A stretch of DNA of 64,000 nucleotides from Persicaria tinctoria (GCA_037127255.1 JBANSL010000004.1:16189967-16253966), one strand, 5' to 3'. Shown: positions 32,402 through 43,560, counted from the first letter of the stretch. Notes: a model not told the origin generated them from the sequence alone. Made by a program: numbers and translations.

Positions 32402-34707
32402 CTAGTCTACAGGATGGCGTACAGCATGATCCAAAATCCCCGTCACCTCGTCCACTAGCTGGTCAATGCGAGGGTCGCCAGCCAGGGCCCTCAAATAGCC
32501 CTCGACCTCACGAAAGCGGGCTAATAGCGTCGGACGGATGACGGGAGGCTGAGGGAGGTCCACCCATGGGTCCATGCCGATTAGGTGGACGGGCGCCGAC
32601 GGGTCGGGATGGGGTGGCGTGGTCGGCAGCACGTACGGCCGGCTCTGCGACACGTACCAAGGCAAGTAATCTACAGTGACACCGGCCTGGCAATCCTCGC
32701 TGGTGCGCCTGTGCTCGGCCAGCCTATAGAAGCGACCCTCGTCCTGCAGGTCCTGCCACCTGTTGTGGCCCGGGGCAAATACGGCGATGTACCTCGCGTT
32801 CTTAAGGGTCGTGTCGCGGCAGACCTGATCCGGCGCGATGACGGCTTGCGGGATCCCCTGACCCGTCCGAACTGTCGGAGGCACCTATCGGGCATATACG
32901 ACTCCTCCTCCCCGCAGAAGGTGATGGTGCCCCGATAGGTGGATTGACGGTACTGGCCGTCGAAGTCCAGATCACGCCCAAAAGGCATCCACCGGACCTA
33001 CAATTAAACAAATCAGATGTAATTTACAGCTAAGAATTATAAGTGATATAGATAGAGTCTCGAATACATACATCATCGACGGTAAGACGGTCCACCTCGT
33101 CCCGCAGCTCCCGGATCTTCTTCAGCTTCGCATCGTCCTTCATGCGCGGTGGCTGCTTCTGACCGATGAACTTCGCGTAGAAGCGAGGGTCATCCTTCCT
33201 AGTCGGGTCGCTGGACAAATCACCTCTGAAGCGAGGGAAGTACGCCCATATCCAAGCCTTGACACAAAAAAGTATGTCGTTAGCATATAATTTAAATATT
33301 TGTAAACTAAAACTCTAATTCAACGGTCTCGTAGCTGTAGGATCGGCGTGCAGCTGTCTATATCCAAGCCCATGCAAGGGTGGCCGTACGTGGGATGTCC
33401 CAAATAAGGCTGAATATCCTCCATGGGATCCGGCTCTGCGACTTGTCGACAAACAAAGTCGCAGCGAGAGCGATGGCCATGTACGTCCTGTGCAGAAACA
33501 GACGTTGTGCAGGGTCATCTTGGGGCTGCCCCCCTCCCACATGCGTGCGTAGCCGAATCTGCTCAGGATCAGCCGCGGCCTTTGGGTCATAGACGGGGGC
33601 GGGGTCGACGAGCGGCCCGTGTCTCTGCTGCCACAGGGCAGTAAACCCAGTCACCGGAGGGCCGCCAGCGTGTCTGTATGACTTTAGAGCCTGCGGGGTG
33701 AGCTGGTAGTACTCCGCGATGGTGGGGACCAAAGCGATCGCGGGCAGATGTGACGTGCATGGCTGGCCATCAATCGGAAGTCCCATCAGACAGGCAACAT
33801 CGTGGAGCGTGATGGTCATCTCGCCCCATGGAAAGTGGAAGGAGCTGGTCTCCGGGTGCCAATGCTCCAAAAATGCCGTGCAGGTGAACTCGTCGACACA
33901 CTGCCAATGGAGGGACCTCGGCTGGGGGACGCCGGATGGGAGCAGATCCTGCACCCAGGTCCCCGGGCCCTCAAATATTTAGGGCTCGAAAGGCTGCAAG
34001 TGAGTCGCCCGGTGGTGGAACTTCAGCAGCGACAACTCCACCGTAGGATCTCTCCATACCTGGTACGCACGGTGATGCATGTAAGACACAAGCAGCTCTC
34101 CCGGCGGCAACAAATGGTCGACCTGCACAGCCGGTGCGGCAGCCTGCGCAGGGATGGGCTCGGGCTCTACCTGTGGGCCCCCCCGGCCCTGAGCCTGCCC
34201 CTCCTGACCGTCGTCAGCCTCCTCAACAACGTCAGGGATCACATCATCTGCAGAGCCCAAGGAGATCGTCGCTGGTGTGGCGGAGGTCGAAGGCTCGGGC
34301 TCGTGTGTGCCGGATGTAGAAGCCTCTGGCACGGCTGAAGCAGAAGTCTCCGGAACGGCTGAAGAGGATGCTTCCGGGATGGTGGGTGGAACACGAGTAG
34401 GAGGTCTACCCATGTCGAACCGTCGCCCAGCGACTACGTCAGTGATGCAGCTACTCAAAACCTGAGGGGGCTCTAAAGACGGCTACAACCCCATCATCGC
34501 ATCGCCAGAAGGATCCCAAGGTGGCAGACCCTTCCAGAAGCTGTCGTGCTCGTTGGCCGGAGGCATCCCCATCGACTGTTGTAAGCGCTCTGCAGACGCA
34601 AGTAGATCGTCGACTGTCTGATCGGGGGGTGCCGTAGACTCCTGTACCTGGCTGACCGCTGCCCGGTCGTCGAACCTAATAGGCCGAAGGGTACCATCAC
34701 CCCTCAT
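32402..34707 (-). pseudogene. Plant mobile domain (PMD, MAIN-like) gene, copy B
   Basis: Exon 1 (34707-33335) opens MRGDGTLRPIRFDDRAA, with a Ser/Ala/Glu-rich linker (SAVPETSASAVPEAS repeats). The PMD core has ETSSFHFPWGEMTITLHDV, LMGLPIDGQP and FLHRTYMAIALAATLFV. Exon 2 (33257-33072, 186 nt) starts AWIWAYFPRFRGD. Exon 3 (32997-32402) has RWMPFGRDLDFDGQYRQSTY, a conserved YMPDRCLRQFG, then GIPQAVIAPDQV and a C-terminal helix-rich tail ending HAVRHPVD. Lesions: TAG at about 34483, TAA at about 33980 (Tyr in copy A), a ~60-bp deletion near 33358, the exon 1 donor GT changed to CT (33333-33334), and a 1-nt frameshift after RQFG near 32870. Copy A retains the Tyr and the donor. An AG just upstream of the ATG leaves open an earlier exon. 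Confidence 0.85.
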
Positions 34708-34734
34708 GAGCCTCCCTGCCTGTTATTATGATCC

Positions 34735-35200
34735 AGTTGAATATATTTAAATATATTTTAATGTAAATTAAATAATTTTGAAGTATTTTAATATTTTTTA
34801 ATGTTTTTTATTATCTTTCAATATAAATTTATTTTTATGTATTTGAATATATTTAAATTTTTATGTAAATTAAATAATTTTGAAGTATTTTAATATTTTT
34901 TAATGTTTTTTTATTATCTTTCAATATAAATTTATTTTTATGTATTTTAATATATTTTAATGTAAATGAAATAATTTTGAAGTATTTTAATATTTTTTTA
35001 ATGTTTTTTATTATCTTTCAATATAAATTTATTTTTATGTATTTGAATATATTTTAATATATTCAAATATATTTTAATGTTAATTAAATACTTTTGAAGT
35101 ATTATAATATATTTTAATGTTTTTTATTGTCTTTCAATTGTAATTTTTTTCTATGTATTTGAATATATACTATCTATTATATTCTATCAAATTACAACTA
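34735..35200. repeat. AT-rich minisatellite upstream of the PMD gene (copy B)
   Basis: Units of roughly 100 bp containing TAAATAATTTTGAAGTATTT, TTTTTTATTATCTTTCAATA and TTATTTTTATGTATTTGAAT repeat three to four times. The sequence is related to, but longer-unit than, the array in copy A. Confidence 0.85.
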
Positions 35201-35465
35201 TATTCTTTTCTATCAAACTATATACTATAAAAAACACATTTTAATATATAAATAAATTAAAAAATATATTTTCAATTATATTCTATCAAACAATATATAT
35301 TATCAATCATATATTCTATAAACTTCTATTATAAAACTATATTATCTATCAAATTATATTTTAAAACTCTAAAAATAAATCAAACAAAAAGTAATTCAAA
35401 TAACATAACGGTGGAGTCGGGATCGGGGACACCTCAATGGTCCGACGCTTCCGCGGCGGTTCCGC

Positions 35466-35655
35466 CTCCTCCTCGGCCACTACTCGGCCTCCGTCGCCGG
35501 CGCCAGACGCCGCCCCACCACCACCACCCTCCTCCTCGGCCACTGCTCGGCCTCCGTCGCCGTTGCCAGACGCCGCCCCACCACCACCACCCTCCTCCTC
35601 GGCCACTGTTCGGCCTCCATCGCCGCCGCCAGACGCCGCCCCCCCCCCCCCCCAC
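35466..35655. repeat. 63-bp GC-rich minisatellite, three units
   Basis: Unit TCCTCCTCGGCCACTGCTCG.. ending CCACCACCACCACCC is repeated three times. At 63 bp, all frames stay in register. The minus strand reads AEEEGGGGGAASG-type sequence and the plus strand Pro/Ser-rich sequence, so the long frames on both strands are repeat artefacts rather than evidence of a gene. A CCT/CCA-rich tract continues to about 35840. Confidence 0.85.
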
Positions 35656-35839
35656 CACCCTCCTCCGCCGCCACAGCCGCCAGGACCACCAGACCCTCAG
35701 CCACCGGCTCCACCGCCACCGCCTCCCCCGATGCTCCACCCGCACCACCACCCTCCACCTCCATCGCTGTCGCACCACCACCACCCTCCGTCGCCGCCAT
35801 CAGATCCGCCTCCAAGGCCGCCACCGCCGCCTCGAGCTC

Positions 35840-35935
35840 TCGCTCTCTCTTTCTGTATCCATCTCTCTCGGTCTCCCTCTCTCTCTCTGGGTCTCTCTCT
35901 CTTGGTCTCGGTCTCTCTGACGCTCCGGCGCTCTC
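35840..35935. repeat. CT-rich microsatellite
   Basis: CTCTCT runs mixed with TCTCGG; the reverse complement matches the GA tract in the leader of copy A. Confidence 0.8.
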
Positions 35936-36008
35936 TCTCGCTCCGCTCGATTTTCTGAAATGAAGACGAAGACGAAGAGGCACGTCCTCTTCGTCTTTAA
36001 GGGACGGG

Positions 36009-36112
36009 CTTGCACGTCCTTAAGGACGTGCAAGCACGTTATTAAAAAAAAAACGTGCTTGCACGTCCGGGTTTGGGTGGCTCTCACCCCACTTGCACGT
36101 CCTTAAGGACGT
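36009..36112. repeat. Palindrome cluster at the 5' end of copy B
   Basis: A 26-bp perfect palindrome lies at 36009-36034, a gapped AAGCACGTT..AACGTGCTT inverted repeat at about 36033-36060, and a third, nearly complete unit at 36095-36112 just inside the terminus. Confidence 0.85.
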
Positions 36113-36150
36113 AGGGATTTGCGGTGTATATAGCCGAAACGAAGATTTAG

Positions 36151-36175
36151 AACCATGATTAAGTTTGACATTACA
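36151..36175 (-). repeat. 5' LTR outer end of the nested Copia element
   Basis: These 25 bp (AACCATGATTAAGTTTGACA then TTACA) align with 22810-22834 of the 3' LTR. They are followed by the AAATA TSD at 36176-36180. Confidence 0.9.
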
Positions 36176-36180
36176 AAATA

Positions 36181-37279
36181 CGAGAGTGAAATGTACATTT
36201 TATTACGATTGTTAATCGAGGGGATGTATAGTTGCTCAACCTAGCTAGCTAAGTATGTGATGATTTGATAAATATACTAGCTAGTACTGCGCTCATCAAA
36301 AACTAGTAGGACACCACTAAGTTGCCCAATTGGGACAATCATGTACATCAACCGAATCAATTGGAAATAGTTTTTGAATTGGTTTTCTTTTCTTGGAATT
36401 AAGTGATTATTACAGCCTTTTTTGTATTGGCAGAATGAATCATTATATATACCTTTGAAATGGTCTTCATAATAGTAGCACATTAGTAATTACTGTAAGT
36501 TAAATGACCATTTCTATACAATTCAATTAGACAAAAAAACGTACTAATTTATTAATTAATTAAAAGCATGTTGTGCTCACAACTAGGAATAAGTATACTT
36601 CACTGCAAATGCCTGAATCCTATTGGTCCACGTTCCTCATATCAATGATATAGGAGTGCATGTACACATGACACATTACGGGGTCAACACTAGTGAACTG
36701 TAATCACTAGCTGTCTGATCGATCCATCCATCAATTAGTACATCTTCCATCTTATCTACCAAATTAATCTGATTGTATAATCAAATATATAATTGAATTA
36801 TAAATGTCTATTCGAATAAGATTAAGCCAAGGTAGAGTGTGTAAGAAGTGCACCTAGTTGCACACTTCATTGCACTCCACTTATCCTGAGATATATATAT
36901 GTACACATATATCTATCTGACTTCTCCAATTTCATTTATTTGAATTGGCCAAACTATATAATATAGATTCCAAACAACAGTGATGTCACAACCGATTTTG
37001 GCTTGGATAGTTCTTAATGCAACCAACCTACTTTGTAACTAATTGTATATACATATGGAGGTTAATTAGAAATATACAAAACCACCCCTTTTTTTTTTAT
37101 TAACTACAAAACCAAACCACCCTTTTTTGATGAAATACAAAACCATCCTTGATTACAAGAGTTTGGACATATTTGAAAGAAGAAAATCTATGGGACTACA
37201 AGAGTTAGAACGAGAAATATATCTTGACAATGGGCAAAACTTATTGCGTCAATAAAAGATAAATTCTGCGCAAGACTAA
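36181..37279. other. Intergenic stretch, no gene seen
   Basis: AT-rich, with short TA/TG runs at about 36890-36915. No coding, tRNA or transposon-end signal is recognisable. Confidence 0.5.
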
Positions 37280-38288
37280 TCTAGATTTTGGCATATGGGA
37301 AAGGGGAAAACAATAAAATTCCGAAAGGACAGATGGTTGAACAATGGGACAACCCTATTAGAAAATCGATTACATGACCAAATAAATGAAGAGGTTATAA
37401 ACCTAAACAAAACTTGGAATATAGCGAGACTAAAAGAATCGTTACCAATGGAAACAATAGAAGAGATCACCAACACCCATATATCGTTAAACGAAATACA
37501 AGATAGATTGTACTGAAAAGTGAGCAGAAATGGATGATTTTCAATGGCAAGTGCCCTTGAGCACATTACAAAAATAGACAGAAATGCCACTGAATTATTT
37601 GAGTGGATTTGGAAAATAGACTGCCCACCCAGAGTGAAAATTCTAAGGAAAAACATACTTGATGGAACACTAACGAAAACAAGATTAAGAAAAAAATGAA
37701 TAGATGTCCCGTTAGGATGTACATTATGTAACCATAGTGATGAAGATGGAACATATATATTTACTGAATATCAAACAACTCTCACAACTTTAGGGAGAAT
37801 GGAACAACAAACAAAAAGTATAATAAGAAACTCAAGTAAAGCCAATATACTTTACAAGGTTTGGTCAATGAGGAATAAGATCTTCTTCAATGACCAGGTT
37901 TTTAGTGGTGTTGACGAATGGGTAATGTACATCAAATAGCAAAGGACAAACTGGAAAAGGGAACAATTAAAGGACCCGAAGGATGAAAACTTGACCAAAA
38001 GACCAAACAATAATCACAGCATATCAAGACAATATAAAGTTATAAAGTGGCGAAAACCACATGATCGAGGGATTCATGAAACTCAATATTGATGGCGAAA
38101 ATGTTTCATCTGTAGTTTGCGCGGCATTTGGGTTCATCATCCACGACTACCAAGATAGAGTATTGACTTATGGAGCAGAAGATTGCGGAAATGTTTCGGT
38201 GCTGCAAGCTAAGATCCGTGGTCTCCACTATGGACTTACAGAAGCACTTAACATAGGTTTCACTCGATTGGAGGTAGAGGGTGACTAC

Positions 38289-38293
38289 CTAAC
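38289..38293. repeat. Copia D target-site duplication CTAAC (left copy)
   Basis: CTAAC directly precedes the 5' LTR and recurs at 43561-43565 directly after the 3' LTR. Confidence 0.9.
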
Positions 38294-38879
38294 TGTTGGG
38301 TTGCATCACAAATCCTCATTGGACTTGGATCACTCTTGGGCTTGCTCATTCTTGGACCAATCCAAGGAAAAGTCTAGAAGAAGTGAAGAAGTTTTCTCCA
38401 AACTTCTCCATCCTTTCAAAATTCTACAAGGTTCTTGAAGCTTCTAATTCTTCTAGCATCTACAAACTTCTACTCTCACAAGTCCCCTAGCTTCTACAAG
38501 CTTCTACTCTCCCAAGTCCCTAAGGCTTTGTGGCCTATAAATAGGAGGCTCCTCCCCATTTCCAAATCATCCACAAAAACTCAACCTTTCAAGCCTCCCA
38601 TATACTCACCCAAGCCTCCTACACACAAGCCTTCATCTCACACATATCCACTACTTGTATAAGAGTCTTCTCATTACCTTGTACTATCCTACAAGGTCAT
38701 TTGTACTCTTTCATATTTTATAGTGGATTTCTTGGCTCTTGCCGCCCGTGGGTTTTCCTCCCGGTACTCGGGTTTCCCACGTTAAATCTTTGAGTGCTCT
38801 ATCTTGCCTTACTTTTTCTATTTTGTGATTCCGTTCTTCCGCTGCGTGCTCGTTTTCTTATTACCACTAATTCCTAACA
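38294..38879 (+). repeat. 5' LTR of Copia D (586 bp)
   Basis: Starts TGTTGGGTTGCATCACAAAT and ends CTAATTCCTAACA. A TATAAATA box at about 38537 is the likely promoter. The partner copy is 42974-43560. Confidence 0.93.
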
Positions 38880-38881
38880 AG

Positions 38882-38893
38882 TGGTATCAGAGC
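38882..38893 (+). other. Primer-binding site of Copia D
   Basis: TGGTATCAGAGC, the canonical initiator-Met tRNA complement, two bases after the LTR. Confidence 0.93.
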
Positions 38894-38926
38894 CAAGTTA
38901 AGATCGTTCTTGGAATCACATCCTCA

Positions 38927-41900
38927 ATGTCGACCGTCACTAAGTTCGATATTGAGAAATTTGATGGCAAGATTAGCTTCTCTATCTGGCGAGTCCAGAT
39001 GAAGGCCGTTCTCACTCAAAACGGCTTGAAGAAAGCCTTGGATGGAAAATCCAAGAAGCCGTCAACTATGACGGATGAGCAATGGGACGAGTTGGACGAG
39101 AAAGCTTTGTCAGCTATCCAACTCTGCTTATCTCGCGAAGTCTTGCGTGAGGTGATTCATGAGACCACTGCTGCTGAGTTGTGGTTGAAGCTTGAATCAC
39201 TTTACATGACGAAGAGTCTTGCCAACAAGCTCAGGCTAAAGGAGCGTCTCTACACTCTTCGCATGGCTGAAGGTACCCCAATTCAAACTCATCTCAGTGA
39301 GTTCTCTTCTATCCTCGTTGATCTTGAGAATTTGGATGTTAAAATTGATGACGAGGATAAAGCTGTCCTGTTAATTGTTTCTTTGCCCCCTTCTTATAAG
39401 CACTTTAAAGAAATCATGCTATATGGAAATAATGCTGATACTCTGTGCTTGGAAGATGTTAAGGCTAACTTACTAGCTAAAGAAAAATATGATGTTGATA
39501 ACCGTTTTGAGAAACCTGGTGAAGGTTTAACGGTTAGGGGGCGTAGCACTGAAAGAGGAAATAGCAGTAATTCTTCTAGGCCTAGATCAAAGTCTAAAAG
39601 TAAAAAGTCATGCAATTACTGCAAGAAATCAGGGCATATTATTTCTGAATGCTACAAATTGAAGAACAGAAAGGAAAAGGGTAAAGGGAAACAATCTGAT
39701 GATTCTGATAAATCCGCCGAAGCTACTATTGTTGATGCTTGCTCTGATGGGGATGTTCTCTTAGCCTCTAACACTGATGATAAAAGTAAACATGAGTGGA
39801 TTCTTGATTCTGGATGTACCTTCCATATTTGTCCACATAAAGATTGGTTTTCCTCCTATGAACCAATCAATGGTGGATCTGTCTTGCTTGGAAATGACAA
39901 TCCTTGCAAGGTTGTCGGGAAAGGTACTATCAAGATTAAAACTCATGATGGTACTATTCGATCTCTAACGGGTGTTAGACACGTCCCGGAGATGAGACGA
40001 AACTTGATTTCTCTAGGCACCCTAGAATCTCATGGGTGCAGGTACGCAGCTGAAGGTGGAGTTCTAAAAGTTTCCCGTGGCTCTCTAATCTTGATGAAAG
40101 CTACTCGTGTTGGTAGTCTATATGTCCTGCAAGGTGCTACTGTTGCAGGCTCAGCTTCGGTTGCCTCATCTTCTACCTCTCTTCATGATGATACTCAATT
40201 GTGGCATATGCGCTTAGGCCACATGAATGAAAAAGGCATGCACTTGCTCTCAAAGAGAGGTCTTCTGGGTACTCATACTAGCTGCAAGATCAACTTCTGT
40301 GAGCAGTGTGTCTTTGGTAAACAGAAAAGAGTTAGCTTTGCTAAAGGCCGCCACACAACCAAAGGTATTCTGGATTATATTCATTCTGACTTATGGGGTC
40401 CTTCTCATGTTCCTTCTCTTGGTGGGCGTTCTTATATGCTCACTATTATTGATGATTATTCAAGAAAAGTCTGGGCTCTCTTTCTACGCCACAAGAATGA
40501 AGTCTTTCCCAGGTTTAAGGAATGGAAAATTCTTATTGGAAATCAAACTGGGAAGAAGGTTAAAACACTCCGTACTGATAATGGTCTTGAGTTCTGCAAT
40601 TATGAATTTGACAAATTCTGTGCCGAAGAAGGCATTGCTAGGCACCACACTATTGTGGGCACACCCCAACAAAATGGGGTTGCAGAACGCATGAATAGGA
40701 CCATTCTAGAGAAAGTGCGTTGTATGCTTTCTCATGCTGGCTTGGCTAAAAACCTATGGGCAGAAGCTGCCCATGCAGCCTGTTATCTTATCAATCGCTC
40801 TCCACATGCTTCTCTTGAAGGGAAGGTTCCAGAAGAAATCTGGTCAGGTAAACCAGTTGATTACTCAAATTTAAGGATCTTTGGTTGTCCTGCTTATGCT
40901 CGGGTTGATGATGGTAAATTAAACCCTAGAGGTATAAAATGCATTTTCATTGGTTATCCTGATGGAGTTAAAGGATATCGATTGTTTTGTCCAGACTCTA
41001 AGAAGATCATCAACAGTCGAGATGTTACTTTTAATGAAAATGCATTATTATCTTCTGGAAAGGAATCTGTTATTATTCCTTCTACAGGCAATCAAAGCGA
41101 TGCCACTGAGATAGTGGAAATTGAAACCTCTGGTTCCAAGTCAGCTGATGCTTCCTCCTCTGACACACAATCCGGTGATACACCGGTTACCACTCTTGAG
41201 GCCATGGATCCACAACAAGAACATTGTATCGCTCGTGATCGGCCAAGGAGACATGATGTTCGGAAACCTGCTCGCTATGATGATGAAAGCCACTTTATTG
41301 GATATGCTCTAGCCGTTGCCGAAGAGATTGAAGAAGTTGCCGAACCCAAGAGCTATTCAGAAGCTATCTCTTGTGCCAACTCCTCTAAGTGGCTAGTTGC
41401 GATGCAGGAAGAGGTTGAAAGCCTTCACAAAAATGACACTTGGGATCTAGTGAAATTGCCAAAGGGTAAATGAGTTATTACCTGCAAGTGGATCTTCAAG
41501 AAGAAAGATGGCATTCCCGGAGTTGAAGATGCAAAGTTCAAGGCAAGGTATGTTGTTAGAGGTTTTAATCAAAGAGAAGGTGTTGATTTCAATGAAATCT
41601 TCTCTCCTGTTGTTCGTCATACCTCTATTCGTATATTACTTGCCTTGGTTGCTCTGTATGATTTGGAGCTTGAGCAGCTTGATGTCAAGACTGCCTTCCT
41701 TCATGGCGATTTGGAGGAAGAGATCTATATTCAACAACCGGAAGGTTTTGTGGTCTCAGGAAAGGAGGACCACGTATATCGTCTAAAGAAGTCTCTCTAT
41801 GGTCTCAAGCAAGCTCCGAGACAATGGTATAAGAAGTTTGACTCATTCATGTTGAGTCAAGGCTATTCCAGGAGCCAATATGACAACTGTGTGTACTTCA

Positions 41901-42913
41901 AAAAGGCGCCCGATGGGTCTTTTATATATTTGCTGCTTTATGTCGATGATATGCTGATTGCAGCTCGTGACATTACTCTCATCAATGAGCTAAAGACCCA
42001 GTTAAGCAAGAAGTTCGAGATGAAGAACTTGGGCGCGGCCAAGAAGATTCTTGGGATGGAGATTCACAGGGATCGTCAAGCTGGAAAGCTCATGCTAAGT
42101 CAACAGAAGTATATTGAGAAAGTGCTTGACAAGTTTAATCTGAGAGACGCTAAGCCTGTGAGCACTCCTATTGCTGCACACTTTAAGTTGTCATCTGATC
42201 AGTGCCCAAAATCAGAGGAGGACAAGGAACGGATGAAAAACGTTCCATATGCTTCCGCAGTTGGAAGCCTCATGTATGCCATGGTTTGCACCAGGCCTGA
42301 TTTGGCATACGCTGTGAGTTTGGTCAACAGATACATGCACAATCCTGGAAGAGAGCACTGGAATGCAGTGAAGTGGATACTTCGCTACCTAAAAGGTACT
42401 GCTAATATTGGCCTAACCTTTGATAGGAAGAGGTTAAAATCTAACCGTATTGATGGTTATGTTAATGCTGATTATGGTGGTGACTTGGATCGAAGAAAGT
42501 CTATCTCAGGATATATTTTCTCTCTGTGTGGATCCTCTATTAGTTGGTGTGCTTCACTCCAATCTGTTACAGCTCTATCAAGTACTGAAGCAGAGTACAT
42601 TGCAGCCACAGAAGGAGTAAAAGAAGCTATTTGGCTCAGAGGTTTGATCAATGAGCTGGGCTTATCTCAAGATGTTCTTATTGTCTTTTGTGATAATCAG
42701 AGTGCTATTCATTTGACGAAGAACAGTGGCTATCACAGTAAGACCAAGCACATCGACGTCAAGCACCACTTTATTCGGGATATTGTCTCTGATGGCGAGG
42801 TTGTTGTGAAAAAGATTCATACAAATGACAACCCTGCGGATATGCTAACGAAGCCACTTCCTATTGCCAAGTTCAAACACTGTTTGGACTTGGTTGGTGT
42901 TTCTCAACACTGA
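38927..42913 (+). pseudogene. Copia D Gag-Pol polyprotein, one in-frame TGA
   Basis: The start is ATG 38927 (MSTVTKFDIEKFDG), the first ATG after the primer site to begin the conserved Gag domain. The open frame extends upstream into the LTR but without conservation. Order by codon: Gag about 1-215; zinc knuckle CNYCKKSGHIISEC about 229; protease WILDSGCTFHIC about 291; pre-integrase LWHMRLGH about 425; integrase HSDLWGP about 486 and TDNGLEF about 549, with NGVAERMNRT. TGA is codon 849 (41471-41473), between KLPKGK and [11 protein letters not shown], where Arg is usual. Reverse transcriptase follows with [18 protein letters not shown] and [10 protein letters not shown] about 1005. RNase H has [14 protein letters not shown] about 1217 and DVKHHFIRD, ending at TGA 42911-42913. 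Total 1,329 codons. The stop fits a C-to-T change in a CpG of CGA. As written, product would end before reverse transcriptase. Confidence 0.93.
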
Positions 42914-42973
42914 GTGCCCTTCGGGGCTTCATGCGGCAATGAGCTCATTCGGATATTGATGCAAGGCGGAGTT

Positions 42974-43560
42974 TGTTGGGTTGCATCACAAATCCTCATT
43001 GGACTTGGATCACTCTTGGGCTTGCTCATTCTTGGACCAATCCAAGGAAAAGTCTAGAAGAAGTGAAGAAGTTTTCTCCAAACTTCTCCATCCTTTCAAA
43101 ATTCTACAAGGTTCTTGAAGCTTCTAATTCTTCTAGCATCTACAAACTTCTACTCTCACAAGTCCCCTAGCTTCTACAAGCTTCTACTCTCCCAAGTCCC
43201 TAAGGCTTTGTGGCCTATAAATAGGAGGCTCCTCCCCATTTCCAAATCATCCACAAAAACCCAACCTTTCAAGCCTCTCATATACTCACCCAAGCCTCCT
43301 ACACACAAGCCTTCATCTTCACACATATCCACTACTTGTATAAGAGTCTTCTCATTACCTTGTACTATCCTACAAGGTCATTTGTACTCTTTCATATTTT
43401 ATAGTGGATTTCTTGGCTCTTGCCGCCCGTGGGTTTTCCTCCCGGTACTCGGGTTTCCCACGTTAAATCTTTGAGTGCTCTATCTTGCCTTACTTTTTCT
43501 ATTTTGTGATTCCGTTCTTCCGCTGCGTGCTCGTTTTCTTATTACCACTAATTCCTAACA
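42974..43560 (+). repeat. 3' LTR of Copia D (587 bp)
   Basis: Near-identical to 38294-38879; the differences seen are at about 43262, 43277 and 43318. It is preceded by a purine-rich GCAAGGCGGAG tract. Confidence 0.93.

Larger units (their letters stand above)
28453..36141 (-). mobile_element. Mutator-like element copy B: PMD gene + transposase-OTU gene, full length
   Basis: 7,689 bp flanked by a perfect 9-bp TSD AAGATTTAG (28444-28452 and 36142-36150), inside the Copia 5' LTR. Terminal repeats are GGTGTCACTATGTACACCGC at one end and CGTTTCGGCTATATACACCG read inward at the other, sharing CTATRTACACCGCAAATCC. Read on the minus strand: leader with palindromes, CT/GA tract, 63-bp GC-rich minisatellite, AT-rich minisatellite, PMD gene (34707-32402), middle palindromes and telomere-like repeats (about 32030-31830), transposase-OTU gene (31582-28868), terminal palindrome cluster. 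Both genes face the same way. Both have accumulated stops, so this copy looks inactive although structurally complete. Confidence 0.9.
21936..36175 (-). mobile_element. Ty1/Copia retrotransposon with a Mutator-like element nested in its 5' LTR
   Basis: The 3' LTR is 21936-22834, the internal region 22835-27577, and the 5' LTR is 27578-28452 continued at 36151-36175. Both outer ends are flanked by AAATA (21931-21935 and 36176-36180). LTR ends are TGTA..TACA. Excluding the 7.7-kb nested element and its extra TSD copy, the retrotransposon is about 6.5 kb. The LTRs differ at roughly 30-35 sites by eye over 900 bp, so the insertion is moderately old and older than Mutator copy B. Confidence 0.9.
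38294..43560 (+). mobile_element. Young, nearly intact Ty1/Copia retrotransposon D
   Basis: 5' LTR 38294-38879, primer site 38882-38893, one long polyprotein frame 38927-42913, polypurine tract just before 42974, and 3' LTR 42974-43560. TSD CTAAC is perfect. The two LTRs differ by two substitutions and one single-base indel by eye, so insertion is recent. Protein features (FDGKISFSIWRVQMKAVL, LYMTKSLANKLRLKERLY) resemble the Tork/Tnt1-type lineage. The only obvious defect is one in-frame TGA. Confidence 0.93.

Noticed and set aside
35361..35983. Gly/Glu- and Pro/Ser-rich frames on both strands in the leader of Mutator copy B
   Set aside because: They arise from a 63-bp minisatellite that is a multiple of three, so all frames stay open. 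No domain and no similar frame in copy A.
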